A stretch of DNA of 64,000 bases from NCBI RefSeq assembly GCF_028554725.1, contig NC_071667.1, forward strand, positions 28,353,501-28,417,500. Reading direction: 5' to 3'. Below the pieces are notes generated by a model. The model searched no databases and was not told where the DNA came from. It worked only from the letters and a program-made list of their open reading frames with translations. The translations under genes were made by a program, and so were the position numbers. This DNA is from Zeugodacus cucurbitae (taxonomy: Eukaryota; Arthropoda; Insecta; Diptera; Tephritidae). Of this stretch, positions 22,041 to 34,349 are shown in pieces (the first letter of the stretch is position 1; every line of letters starts with the position of its first letter).

Positions 22041-25000
22041 AGCATAGCTTATAAGATTAGAACCAACAAGATTGATCGTTGGAGCTGAGATTGGTACCAG
22101 CACCGGCACTGAATCTACAAATTGGTAGATGTTAGACAAAAAGTATGGTTAGTAAAAAGTATCAACAATTCTAAATGAAAACTGGAATGCTTTTCATTGA
22201 CTGACGCGTCCTTTCGGCTGTCTGGGCAACGTTAAGTGCACTCACTTGTAAATGTTTATTATCGAACTAATATATAAAAATAGGCCCACGCATAACTGTA
22301 ATCGCATTGTGCGTGTGTGAGTTGAGTTGCTACGAACGAAAACACAAAAAACAAAAAGACATGAAAAAGTAAAAAACAAGGACAATAAAAAAATGAAAAA
22401 AAAACTAAACCGTGCAAAATTTTTGCAAAAATGCAGCAACACAACAAAAGCACAAAACATGCATGTTAGACACACAAATGTTAGAAAGAGAGAGAGAGAG
22501 AGCGAGCGTATGAATCAAAGCAAATGAGCGCATATAGCTCGCACAGGAGTGAGGGAGAAATTCAATGAAGGCAATGGTATGGGTCCGTTGCCGCTGTGTG
22601 GGTCAAATGGCCGCGGGGCGCTGAAGTTGGAAAATTGTGCGTTCAGTTGTCCTGTTGAGCCTACAAAGTGCGAGTAAGCGGAGGCGATGGCGACGGCGAC
22701 GGCGAGGAGATGTAAAGTGAACGACAACAAGCGAAAGAGTTGCACAGGATGAAAGCGAGTGCAAGTGAGAAAGCGTTAAACGTGAAATGTAAATTTGCGG
22801 CATTTTTAAGCTTTTTAGCCTATTTTTAATATTAATTAAAACAAATGCAAACACACACATGCCGCCAATTTACAGGCGAATAGGTGTCATGCGTGCATAG
22901 GCGGCATTTGTGCATAGAGTCGCATGGCATGGCATGGCGCGTACACATGCGAGTACATAACTGTGTTGCAGCTGGTGGTGAGCCGGTGTGTAGGTGGCAA
23001 AGGTGAGGGTGACCACTTGCGGTCGATTGCCGCTTTGCTAATGTATGCATGTCTATATGTATTTATGTGTGTATGTACATAGTTTTTTATGCGCTGGTGT
23101 GCGTGCGTGAGTGCATTTGGCTGGCAGACTATTTTGCACATCATACAAACAGTTTTTATTGCCTTTTCCTCACACAAACTTTGTCTATTTGCGACATCTC
23201 GATTTTACGCAGTGATTGCGCTAAATTTTTATTGCTGGAAGTAAAGCGTACAAAAATTGCATAAGCCAACGAATAATAGCAGACTATAGATTGATCAGTA
23301 AGGCGATGAATTATGTGAAATGTTAGCTGCAAAAGCAACCTGCAAATGATCAAATGATTGCGACAGCTTGACGGTGTGAATCAACTTTAAGTCGAGAGCG
23401 TCTATAATATCTAGCATATACATATGTATGTGCATACATATGTATAACAACAACAATAGCAGGTTGATATGTATATACAATAGCGCTTGATGCACAATAA
23501 AAATGTGCGGCGACAGGCAAATAGTTAAAGGTGGCGAGAAAACTCTAAAACACAGCCTAAATAAAACAAAATAAGTAGGGAGCACTTAAATACGGGCGCA
23601 CTCCAATACTTTATAAATGGATTGTGGAGATTTTGATTTGATTCAATAATTTGTAATACTTAATTTCCTGCTTACTTTTGTTGTGACTTGGTTGATTGGT
23701 TTGGTCTTCCAAGATGAAAGTGTTTTTTCCGAGTGTGACCAGAGCTGCGTGCATTTCTGCATTACAGAAACTTCTCATAAAATTAATCAACTGATTGAGG
23801 CACACCATCAATATTTGGCCCAGCACAGCGGCAGAAAGGGTGGATCGGTGTGCTTGGAATTATTCCCAACTATTGTATTGCATTTGTGCACAAAATAAAA
23901 ATACTTCGGTGCAGATTGTACTGGTGTACAGAGCTACGACTAAAAAAGAAAACAAAAACGAAAATATGTACAGCGCTAAAACGTACAAATGCAGAATTAA
24001 ATAAAATGAGGGGGCAAAAACAGTAGTAAAAAAGAATGTGAATGGAGAGACAAAAAATTTAAAATAAAATATAAACAAAACAAAATGATTTCCAAACAAA
24101 AACGCTAAAAATTTGCAAAAACAACAGCCGCGAAGCGAGTCATAAGCAGACATGCACGTTAAAATAAATGCATATACATACAGACATACATACACGTTCA
24201 TTTGCACGCATATGCGCATACATATGTACATGAACGTACAGCTTTGCGCATTTGTAGTTTTGCTTAGCTTTTTGTTGCTCATACGCACTGTGGCCCCATA
24301 ATAAGTAGATGCAAGTGCACCTACATGCGTGTATGTGTGTGGTTGACGGTTTGCGTATGTATACAGTTGCAAAACACACATACGCACCATTGCACGTTTT
24401 TGCATTTGCTCTACGCTTAATTGTAACGACCAATACATGAGCGGCGGGCGTCGCGCTGCCCCTTCGGCGGACAATTTGAAAAGCGGCTGACTGGCCAACC
24501 GCTGCTCTGTCCCATTGGTTTGTGTGTTTGATTTTTATTGGCATATAATTTTATTTAAATTCGTTTATTGTGGCGAGTGCGCGCGGCTGCCTTTTTACAC
24601 TATTTTTATAATTTTTAGCTATTTTTATTGGACAGACTTTTTTATTTGATTTGTTTTATTTTTGGTTTTTCTGCTCTTTTTGTGTGTATATGTGTGTGTG
24701 TATTTCCTGATTTCCCACACCTTAAACAACCGCGTTTATTTCATGCACACATTCGAAGCGTGCGGGCAGCGTGAAACAGGTATGGCAATGAAAATAAAAA
24801 TGACAGAAAAATATGCGGAATAAAAAACAAAAAAGGGAAAACTGCAAACAGCAATCAGAAAAAAATAAATAAAACAAAAAACAAATATAAATAATTAAAG
24901 TTCAAACAAATATGGTTTTGCTAAAAAATCAATTTAATAGCTGGACTTGAGCTTTCCGGCCTATGGCGAAATGCAAAAGGCACGCACACAACAGCAGATG

Positions 25001-25514
25001 TACACATGTATATAGTTTTGAATACTGCAAAGACCTATATTACGCAGCTACATATGTAGATACATCTGTATATTATGTACAAATATGTACTATGCGCACA
25101 TACACTTTTTATGCCGCTTTGGCGTAATTATTTAAGTACAGTCACCAACTTTCGACAACGCATTTTTGCACGCAAGAAAAACTCTGTTAATTGATTGAAA
25201 TTTGTAATTAAATACTGCACACTTCGCTGTTAATTAACTATCTTGCAATTCATCTCCATTTTTTTTTTTTTGATGTCCTTACCTATCATGTTTTGAATAT
25301 ATCCAAATTGTTTTAATGCTTTGCAAATATGCTTTACTTTGGGTCCAATACATTTGGGGGAAGCAAATCCTTTAAAAACAGTAGAAGGTGTGCTTAACCA
25401 CTTAACACTTAACGTTCAACCACCAAAAGTGACAAGCTGTGACTATATATATATTCGTAAAATAAAACCGTTTCTTTACAGACGTAGACACCTCTTATAG
25501 TCGAGTTAACGTCG
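22041..25514. other. 3.5-kb non-repeat, simple-sequence-rich island
   Basis: Free of the window's mobile elements. Rich in A-runs, TATGTATG/CACACA tracts, a GGCGACGGCGACGGCGAG stretch (about 22685) and GC-richer patches (22600-22760, 24420-24500). Open frames are short and lack motifs. One at 23683-23898 (+) is not supported by anything recognisable. The composition resembles intronic or regulatory DNA of fly developmental or neural genes, but no exon can be shown. Confidence 0.4.
22486..22502. repeat. (AG)n microsatellite
   Basis: About eight AG units followed by AGCGAGCG. Confidence 0.85.
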
Positions 25515-26037
25515 TTTTTTATACTCTCGCAACAATGTTGCTAAAGAGAGTATTATAGTATTGTTCAAATAACGGTTGTTTGTGTCACCTCGAAATAAAA
25601 GACTTAGATATGGGATTATATATTATATATATTAATGATCAAGGTGACGTTTGTCTGTCCGTCTGTCTGTGCAAGCGATAACTTGAGTAAAATTGAGATA
25701 TCTTAATGAAACTTGGTACACATATCCTGAGGAGGTTGGTATTGAAAATGGGCGAAATCTGACCAAGGGACACATTTTGATGTAATTTTTTGCGAAAGTG
25801 GGCGAGTCCCCGCCCCCAATTAAGTTTTTTGTACATATCTATATATACTACTAAAGCTGTATCAACCAAACTCTCTAGTAATTTCTTTTAGCCACTTCCT
25901 TATGTAGTTATAATAGAATAGAAGAAATCGGATTATAACCACGCCCACTTCCTATACAAAGGTTATGTTGAAAGTTACTAAATATATTTGAATGTACTAA
26001 TGAAAAACACTAGAAAGCTTTAATTTCATAGTAGATT

Positions 26038-27812
26038 AGGTTATGTGGTTGTCAAAACGACGCACCTAGGCCTTTTGGAGGCCCATTGTGACACCACTGG
26101 GACTGAGATCCCACACACACAATAGGGTCATCTTTGAACCACCCTGTGGTCTTAATAAAGTGAACATCCTCGAGAAAACCGCGTCCAATAGTTGCAATTC
26201 TTTTCCTATACAGAGCCTTACATCCACATAGAAGGTGTGTAATCGTTTCTTCCTCTTCTTCTTCCTGGCAGCTTCTGCAGTAATCGTTACTAGGTAACCC
26301 CAGCCTGCTGGCGTGTCTACCAATCAGACAGTGTCCCGTTAACACCCCTACAAGGGTTCTTGTGTCATTCCATACTAAATTTCAGTAAACGACAAGTGCG
26401 GCTCTTACTCCATTCAGGCCATGTTTGTCTAATTACGGAACAAGTCGTTAATTGTTTCCATTGTGATTCAGCCATATCAACAGCATGTTTATCTATTAAG
26501 TATCTGCACGTTGCCAGAGGTACATAAATTCTTTCTTTATTAGCATCTAACTGCAATGTTGTGCAAAATCTGGCTAATTCATCTGCTACACAGTTTCCAG
26601 GAATGTCACTATGTCCCGGGACCCATTGCAGGTGTATCGTGAAATATGATGTCATAGCTATTAGTAAATCCAAACACTCTTTCACTATCTTCAATGATAT
26701 TCTATGCGACTTTAGTGATTTTAAAGCCGCTTGACTATCCGAAAATATTAATATGTGCTTAGTCGTTAGCACTCTTTTTGACAAAACGAGAAGGCTTTCT
26801 TTAATTGCAGAGATCTCTGCTTGGAAAACACTGCAGTGATCCGGTAATCGGAAAGCGATTCTGATATCCAGTTTCTCTGAAAATACCCCGCCTCCTACTC
26901 GTTTGTCCAGTTTTGAACCGTCTGTATAGATACTTATCTCTGAATCTTTGTCCACTTTCCCCATTTCCCACTCCTCTCTAGAGGGGAAGGATATGTGTAG
27001 GTCCGAGTTTAGATTCATTTCTATAGGATTTCGAAAGTCCATACTATTCGGTAGAAATGGGAACTTGCCGAGTGTACTGGAATGTCCCCTATTGCAGTTT
27101 TGTAGTAGCGACGATTCCCTCAGCCTTAGTGCCGATTTTGTGCCTAGATCTATAGGCAGTAAATACAGAATCGCATCTAATGCCTGGCTCGGCGTTGTTC
27201 TGAGAGCTCCACTGATACATATACATGCAGCTCTTTGTAAACTTACCATACCCTTTACTGCGTACTTCTTGTAAATTATGGGCCACCAGACCAGTATCCC
27301 ATATGTAATAATCTATCTAACTACAGCTGTGTAGAGCCAATGTGATACGCGGTGAGTTAGTCCCCATTTTGGTCCAACCATTCTTTTGCATGTGTATAGT
27401 GCCAAAGCTGCCTTCTTTACCCTGGCCTCCAAGTTTGGTTTCCATAACAGCTTCCTGTCTAAAATAAGTCCCAGGTAGCTTACCTTTTCATTTATTGGTA
27501 GCGAGGTGCCGTTTATTGAAGGTGGTGTGAACTCTGGAATCTTGTGTTTCCTTGTAAACATCACTAAATCAGTTTTGGTTGCATTTAGGCTTAATCCACA
27601 TGATTTTGCCCAACGATTTATCTCATTTAGCCTTGTTTGCATAAAGTATATGTGGGAATTTTCCCCTAATTGATACCGCCAAATCGTCAGCGTTGGCCAC
27701 CACATGTACTCCCCCCTTCAATAGATCTAACAACATACTATTCATTGTTAGGATCCATAGAAGTGGGGATAGCACGCCTTATTGAGGTGTATCCCTTTGG
27801 ACAGATCATAGT
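26038..27812 (-). mobile_element. I/LOA-like non-LTR retrotransposon remnant with RNase H domain
   Basis: The minus strand encodes the end of a reverse transcriptase (PQ-stop-GVLSPLLW, ANADDLAV, VSYLGLILDRKLLW at 27790-27470) and an RNase H domain (27249-26365) with ISIYTDGS, FQAEISAIKES, IFSDSQAALKSL and DELAR, so all four acidic positions are present. It ends with a CCHC-like CRSC...HLLCGC segment (26345-26052). RNase H separates it from Jockey elements and points to the I/LOA/R1 group. A stop replaces Gly in the PQG box, MEW has become ME-stop near 26367, and there are frameshifts. It is inserted in a DINE-like element; exact ends are uncertain by about 10 bp. Confidence 0.8.
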
Positions 27813-28027
27813 AAAGTAACAACATTTTAAAACGGCGTGGCTCCGCCCAATAATGGGTCAAAAACGATATCTCCGAACTTACCCGACCAATTTCAATGAA
27901 ATTCGGTTCGTAAGAATTTCCAGGCATACCAGTGATATATTTTTAAAATGGGCCAAATCGGTTCACAATCACGCCCACTTTCCATATACCAGAACTTTGA
28001 AGACGATCTGAACCGTTTACTTTACAA

Positions 28028-28583
28028 TATATACTACTACATATTATAAAGAGGAAAGATTTGTATGTATGTTTGTGATGAATAAACTCAAAAACAACTG
28101 TGCCGATTTCAAAAATTCTTTCACCATTTGAAAGCTACATTCACCCCGAGTAACATAGGCTATATTTATTGCTAGAATCTCAACTTTCTGGAATAAGTTC
28201 CCACATGAGGGTATCAAAAACGACTCCGTGATGGAGAATCTTAATCTGAAATTGAAAATCGTCTTGCAAGTCATTCTCTTCGCATCGCAATCGCGTGTCA
28301 CAGAGTCGAGTGCGGAGCACTAGGGAGTCGAACTCTGAACGTTCATAATTAGAGAGAAAGACAACGAACACCAAAGACTAGAGGTCACAATCAAGTTTTA
28401 GCTCATTACAAATAAAGTATAATTCCATGTTCGAATTTTCCTCATTTTACTTTTTTTTTAATGAACTCACGCAAGAGACGGGAAAGTACATACATATGTA
28501 TGGAAGAGTGTGTATAAGTGTGAAAAACGTATAACTTTTGAAATGTTTGTTTAAACCAGTTCGAAGCCGGAGCGGTCTGCTAG
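28028..28583 (+). mobile_element. short non-autonomous Helitron, copy S2
   Basis: Begins ATACTACTACATATTATAAAG and ends GAAGCCGGAGCGGTCTGCTAG before T. The flanking DINE-like sequence (TTTACTTTACAATATA / TATATGTATAAAGTAAAC) joins cleanly when it is removed. Compared with S1 and S3 it lacks about 150 bp in the AGTCGAGT region. No protein is encoded. Confidence 0.8.
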
Positions 28584-28920
28584 TATATGTATAAAGTAAA
28601 CACAGGTGGAGATATCGGAACAAAACTTTGCCCTTCTAATAATTTTTTTTACCGATAATATAAGTACGTGCCTTAGACATTTTGAAGAAATTGAGAGAGA
28701 ACGTGTTTCTTCTAATAATATGTTTCCGTGCCAAAAATTTGTGAAATCTAGTGGTAACTTATACCTAATATTAGGGTTTCCAACTTTCAATGGACTTTAA
28801 ACCATATATATGCCGAATATGTGAGTAAAATTGTGTGTTATATTAATAAAATTAAATAAATAAGTTGCGATAGTATTTAATGTTCGGTTACACGCGAACT
28901 AAACTCTTTCTTACTTGTTC

Positions 28921-29460
28921 TTTTCACTATTTAGCGCCAATTGGTAATACCAAGTGCAGCCAGGTTCTTTTCCTAATGGTCTTCTCAATTGATTGGGATT
29001 CTTCCTCATCAACTGCTTCTCCCGGCGGGCATATTCCATTCCCCATCCGTCTGGACAAACATGATCTAGCCAGGGTAGTTGCTGTCTCTTGATTCCCAGA
29101 ACTATGCATTCCAATGTCGCGGTGTATCTCGTGCAGCTCCTCGTTCTATTATCCGTTACAATGTGTAAAGACAATAAATCTTTCACACAAAATTTTTTTC
29201 GAAAACTCGTCACTTTCACGCCAACATCCTGTTTTGCCACTGTCCATGTCTCCTGACCATACATATAACGGTACGTGAATGAGCAGGGACTTGTAAAGTT
29301 TGGTCTTTGTTCATCGAGAGATGATTTTGATTTGTATTTCAATTGTCTACTCAATCCAAAGTAGCACCTCTTGGCAAGCCTGCTGAAAACAGACCTAATG
29401 ACGCTTCTTGGGACGAATGAAATCAATATCATCGACAAACGCCAGCAACAGTATACTCTT
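28921..29460 (-). pseudogene. RTE-like reverse transcriptase remnant, copy 4
   Basis: The minus strand reads FVDDIDFI (a YADD-type box), LAKRCYFGLSRQLKYK, YMYGQETWTVAKQD and LGIKRQQLPWLDHV in shifting frames, matching the order in the other RTE copies. It is much more diverged than they are. Its 3' end (TGGCGCTAAATAG) touches the 3' end of the nested DINE-like element. Confidence 0.65.
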
Positions 29461-30339
29461 ATTGAAAATTGAAAATTCTTATTTATATGTGTGGCATGAC
29501 ATGACCTGATGAAATACAATTCCTCTCCTATGATCAAAGCTGATTGCAGCTTGGCGATAGCGTCCTTAAGACGGTCCAATTATTTCCAGTACCTGTCCAA
29601 ATTAAGAATTTGGCCGTAGAAGAGCAGCTCATAGTAGATGATTTTATGGCAATTCAACTAAACACACAACAAAACATTTCGCACTACGATTCGAGTAATA
29701 TAAATAGTGCTTACATGGCAATCAGACACGATGACAATAATTGGTCTTCCAGAGCTGGATGCATCTTTAACATAAACATATACCCTAATTCCCTGTTACA
29801 TGCTCAAAGCACTTTGTCGTCTCTTTAGTGTGTAGGACATCTATTTTAAGGAGTTTGCGGCATCACAAAGGACTGGCTTTAGATTTTAACTAGCAAATTA
29901 CCAATTCAAAGGGAACGTTTAGTTGGAGTCGAATAAGTGACAGGTTTAGTGAAAATGATTTGTCTTGTCTTCAGAACTCACTGAAGTCTAAAGTTGGTAG
30001 AGAAATTTAAGGGACCGTCTCTGGAATAGTCAGCTGAGTGTTCAATTTGAACTACATACTTGGAGACATTTTGTTGTTACAACAGAAACCAGAATTCTCA
30101 CTCTTTGTTAACTAAGAGCACTTCTCTGGGTACGTACGTCTGTGAATATTAGATCAAGTCGAGCAGTCAATTAAGTATGCCTTCGCATCTCCATGATACA
30201 ACTTATTTAAGGGTTCGATTCTCAGAAAATGCGATTATGTATTAGTCTCGACTCTATTTGCCAATTTAAAAATGTTTTGACGGCGCAATCCTTAGCATTG
30301 CTGAAGGGTGCGATGAAAGGAAAGGGAATAAGAAGTGGC
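29461..30339. other. unassigned stretch
   Basis: Contains an open frame at 29544-29828 (+) with no recognisable motif. It could belong to the Tigger-like remnant that follows, but I cannot show this. Confidence 0.3.
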
Positions 30340-30540
30340 TGTACTGAGATAGTGAAGACCCTAGGGATGTATGTCAAGTACTGACACACGCAGAAGCTCT
30401 AAATGTTGCTTTTAAGTGGTTTGAAACACAGGACGAAACGGATTCCATACAGTTGAAGCGCATCAGGGACTTGACCACAATGAAAAGATGTGATTCATTA
30501 CGTCAAAGATCAATCAGAAGCTATTTTCAACGATAATTTT
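30340..30540 (+). pseudogene. Tigger/Jerky-type transposase C-terminus remnant
   Basis: The plus strand reads VLTHAEALNVAFKWFETQDE, then LKRIRDLTTMKR and LRQRSIRSYFQR. This helical tail ending in an aromatic I-x-x-(Y/F)F motif is characteristic of Jerky/Tigger transposases. The catalytic domain upstream is not recognisable and an in-frame stop precedes it. Separate from the remnant at 8510. Confidence 0.5.
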
Positions 30541-31446
30541 AAAATCATTGGTTTGTAGGTATTATGTAATTCATTGTCGTTATAGCTCATGTTTTATAAA
30601 TCATACTATATAAACGACGCAAGTAAAACCCATTACATAAAAAAAATGAATTGAAATTAAAATATTGCTTTTTTTATTTGATCCGGAAATCGGGATTATA
30701 CTGTATATTATTTATATACATATATGTATATTATTTAAACAAATCAGCAGTACAGTTTGAAAAGTTTTTTGTGAACTTTTTATTTTCAATCAGTCGTTGG
30801 AACCTCATCCTTCTTGATGTCTCACAGGAAAATGTTCTTGCCATGGACAGCATAACTCTTTATTGGTTATTCTAATATTAAAAAACAAAAAATAATTACA
30901 AAATAATAAAATTTTAACAAAATCGCTTCTTAACTTTTCGATAAATCGTATCCACCGACTTAAAAAATTTAATTTTGAGATAAGCGCGTTTAAAGTTTGA
31001 AATTGAAACTGACGTTCCCTGATAGGCGGAACATCAAAGTGTCTTCCTTTTAGAATTTTATTCGAATGTTTTGAAATGTTTGGAAAATATTTTAAACATT
31101 TACTAATTAATAAGACTGAAAAAATCAAGTTTATGAAATTTTCAAAAACCCCTTAATCCGACCACCGACCCTATGAAAGTCCATACACATATAATCGAAG
31201 CTCTCCGGGTAAAGGGAGACAAATAAAGATCTTCTTTACTTTGGAAGTGAGTAAATACTTTGTTTTTCCTGCTGTTGATATCTTGAGAAATGCAAAAATC
31301 CTCATATATCGAACGACTAATAACACACCAAATTTAGTGTATTATTAAATTAGGGTTGTTTCCGCACTACTTATAGATTATTTTTATTAACATTCTTAAC
31401 CATTACCATACTTCTTTTGTCCCTATAACCTACTGAATATACTCTG
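30541..31446. other. AT-rich non-coding stretch
   Basis: Nothing recognised apart from AACCCCTTAATCC near 31146, which resembles the end of the TTAA element that follows. Confidence 0.35.
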
Positions 31447-31450
31447 TTAA

Positions 31451-33320
31451 GGGGTTAGTCAGGAAAACTATACTCCGAAAATTTGATTTTTTATCCGATA
31501 ATTGCTGTTAGAGTTATTCGACAAATAACAACGATAACTCCAACAAGCTAGTGTGAAACTTTAAATGCTCTTTTCTCAAAACTATGTTTTTTGAACTGGA
31601 GAACTGTAACTCGAAAACCGCTCGGTAGATTTTAATGAAATTTCTACAGCTTTTAGAATGCATAATAAACTCAGGCCTGATCCGAAGATTTTTTTTCAAA
31701 AATTTCGATTTTTTAAGACCAATTAACTGTTGCTAATATTTATTTTTTGAAAAAAAAGTTTGGTTCAGGCCCAGGATTATCTATTTATAAAACTAATTTT
31801 TTTCATCCGATTGATTTTAGATGAATCTCCAAGGTCTTATGATTGTCATCGCAAGGAACTTTTTTTGAAACTGGGTCAACACAGACAGCTATAACTTTGG
31901 AAATTATAATTTTTATACTCTAGCAACAAAAGTTGCTAAGAGAGTATTATAGTTTTGTTCACATAATGGTTGTTTGAGTCACCAAGAAATAAAAGAGTTA
32001 GATATGGGGTTATATATATAAATGTTCTGCATGACGAGTGGAGTTGAAATCCGGATGTCTGTACGTCCATCCGTCCGTCTGTCCGTGCAAGCGATACCTT
32101 GAATAAAAATTAAGATATCTAAATGAAACTTGGAACACATATTCCTTGGCACCCTGAGGAGGTTGCTTTCGAAGATAGGCAAAATCGGTCCACTGCCACG
32201 CCCACAAAATGGCGAAAACCGAAAACTTATACACTATCATAACTAAGCCATAAATAAAGTTATGGAAATAAAATTTAGAACATATGATCGCATTAGGGAG
32301 GGGCACATTTGGATGTAATTTTTTTTGAAAAGTGGGCGTGACCCCGACCCCAATAGGTTTTTTGTATATATCTTGCATACCAAAAAAACCATTTCCTTAT
32401 ACAGTCCAAAAATGAAATAAATCGGATAATAACCACGCCCACCTCCCATACAAAGATTATGTTGAAAACTACTAAAAATGCTTTTATTCAGTAAGGAAAA
32501 CCAACAGAAACCTTAAAATTCATTATAAAGTAGGTACAGAAGAGCTGCATTTAAAATGGTATAAAAAAAACCATATCTCCAAAACTACTTGACCCATTTC
32601 AATGAAATTCGGTATATAATATTTTCTTGACACCCTGATGACACGGGTGGAGTATGGGCGAAATCGGTTCACAACCACGCCTACTTCCCATATAACTAAA
32701 TTTTGAATTCTTCTGATTCGTTCACTTTATAATATAGCGGAATAAAACTTTACACAAATACTGTATTTAAGCTGTGACATCACTTGTGGAAAAAAAGGCA
32801 AAATCGGACCATGACTTTTCAAGGCCCCTGATATCGAACATGAAGAACTCAGTGCCTAAGAGTAATTGTTCACTGAAAATATAGGTAAATCTCTCAGATA
32901 TTTTAATGTAATTCATTCCCTCTGTACCAAAAATGGTCATAACTTCCCCCAGATCTCATATACCTAATAATAGATAATATAAAATTAAGTGAGCGTATGG
33001 TCTTCGATATATTGTATCTATGTGGTGAAAAGGATTGAAATCGGTTCAGGAATTACCTTAGTCCCCATATAACATTTATGATGATTTTCGTTATTCTATT
33101 GAACTTTATGGGTCGAATTATGTTATCTTTATAAAATTGCATCGGGTTGCACCCGAACTTGGCCTTTCCTTACTTCTTTTTTTCTCAAATTTTCGTGACT
33201 TAAATCAAAACATTGTATAATAATGCCATATTATTACTTTTGATAAATAACATGATTTAATAGCAAAAGAAATTTATCGAAAATTCTAATTTTTTCGTGT
33301 CTCTGACTACCCCTAACCCC
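31451..33320. mobile_element. TTAA-flanked, TIR-bounded element (piggyBac-like MITE), split by a DINE-like insertion
   Basis: The left end GGGGTTAGTCAGGAAAAC and the right end (reverse complement GGGGTTAGGGGTAGTCAGAG) are imperfect inverted repeats, each preceded by TTAA (31447-31450; 33321-33324), the piggyBac target site. Without the insertion the element is about 600 bp and non-coding. A piggyBac origin is inferred from TTAA only. Confidence 0.55.
31910..33176 (+). mobile_element. DINE-1-like element, copy inside the TTAA element
   Basis: Begins TTTTATACTCTAGCAACAAAAG and ends with the 3' hairpin remnant (GGGTTGCACCC) and CCTTTCCTTACTTC. A GTCCATCCGTCCGTCTGTCC microsatellite lies at about 32065. 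The core is complete in outline with deletions. No protein. Confidence 0.75.
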
Positions 33321-33324
33321 TTAA

Positions 33325-34349
33325 GTCACCCATTAGGGATTCAGGGGAGATTTTCTCATAGCAGTTTTGTTTAAGGAAGTAAAAATCTTAGCAAATTCTT
33401 CGTATTTCTGAATTCTAAATTAATTGACTTGGATATAGAAGTTTTTTGAGCTGTCCATATCTGTTCTCCCTTTATCAAATTTAAAATTAGTAAAATTAGT
33501 AGCAAAGTTATATCGCTTTATGCATTTTTGAATTAAGGCCAACCTCCTCAGAATAGGTTAGGTTAAACTCTATATTCGTATCCTTTTTAGTTAGATACCC
33601 TACAAAAGCTCGCTGAACTCGATAGATCTCTTAGGAATTAACTTTGGTTCAGTAGATCCTTGCTACCGTTTTTGTATAAAGGACTGGCAGCTATTAATGG
33701 TTATTACACGAAACCCAGCTATTCAGTTATTTTCCTTGCAATCCCATCATCCATCTAACAGTTCTCCACGAATTATATATTTCCGTCCATTTTTTTCTAT
33801 GGACCCTCTCGAGGCTGTGCCGAATTTTTTCCTTTGGAAAGACAGTAATTTTGATTTGTCTTTTCTATATAATATATTTAGATTAATTATGGACGCGTTT
33901 GGTGTGAGTCATTCTTTACTCTCTCATTGTTTTTTTCTCTTCCACGTTGGTAGACTTTCTAAAATAAACTCTAGGAACTGTAAGTTGTTTGCAGTCGAAT
34001 ACAACTCATTGAATTAATAGGCTCCACTGAAATTTTGTGATTCCCAGTGTATAGATCAATTTAATCTTTTTAATGGGATACTTTCAGCCACACCGTTAGT
34101 TAGGATATGATATCTAAACTGGCTTGCCTTTATTGTAATCATGCAGCCACGATTCTCCCTCACAGATTGTTAACCATCATAATTCAGGGTAGGAGCGGGA
34201 GGACCATACATGGGGGGCGTCTAATTTCAATATGTACGTGCATAACCCCATTCTCAGAGAAGACTAAAGATTTAAGTTAAAAATCTGTTTTACTCCCCCC
34301 ATTTATTCAGATGTATTTGGTGTCTCCGCAAAACTAATACAGCTGTGGT
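33325..34349. other. unassigned AT-rich stretch
   Basis: Open frame at 33697-34017 (+) is low-complexity and hydrophobic with no motif. No gene supported. Confidence 0.35.

Larger units (their letters stand above)
25515..28919 (+). mobile_element. DINE-1-like element interrupted by two nested insertions
   Basis: The 5' end TTTTTTATACTCTCGCAAC is at 25515 and the 3' end (GCGATAGTATTTAATG, hairpin GTTCGG...CGCGAAC, CTTACTTGTT) is at 28919. The element itself is 25515 to about 26037, about 27813-28027 and 28584-28919. The first gap holds an I/LOA-like retroelement and the second a short Helitron. Aligned to copy 3, the repeat resumes after each insertion where it stopped, apart from a short loss at the first. 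Confidence 0.8.

Noticed and set aside
23860..24544. 212- and 134-codon minus-strand frames
   Set aside because: Low-complexity hydrophobic translations of A/T homopolymers and CACATA tracts with no motif or splice logic.
26948..27274. 108-codon plus-strand frame
   Set aside because: Antisense shadow of the RNase H domain of the I/LOA-like element.
30205..30230. B-box-like GGGTTCGATTCTCAG
   Set aside because: No A box upstream and no cloverleaf; chance match in a decayed transposon region.
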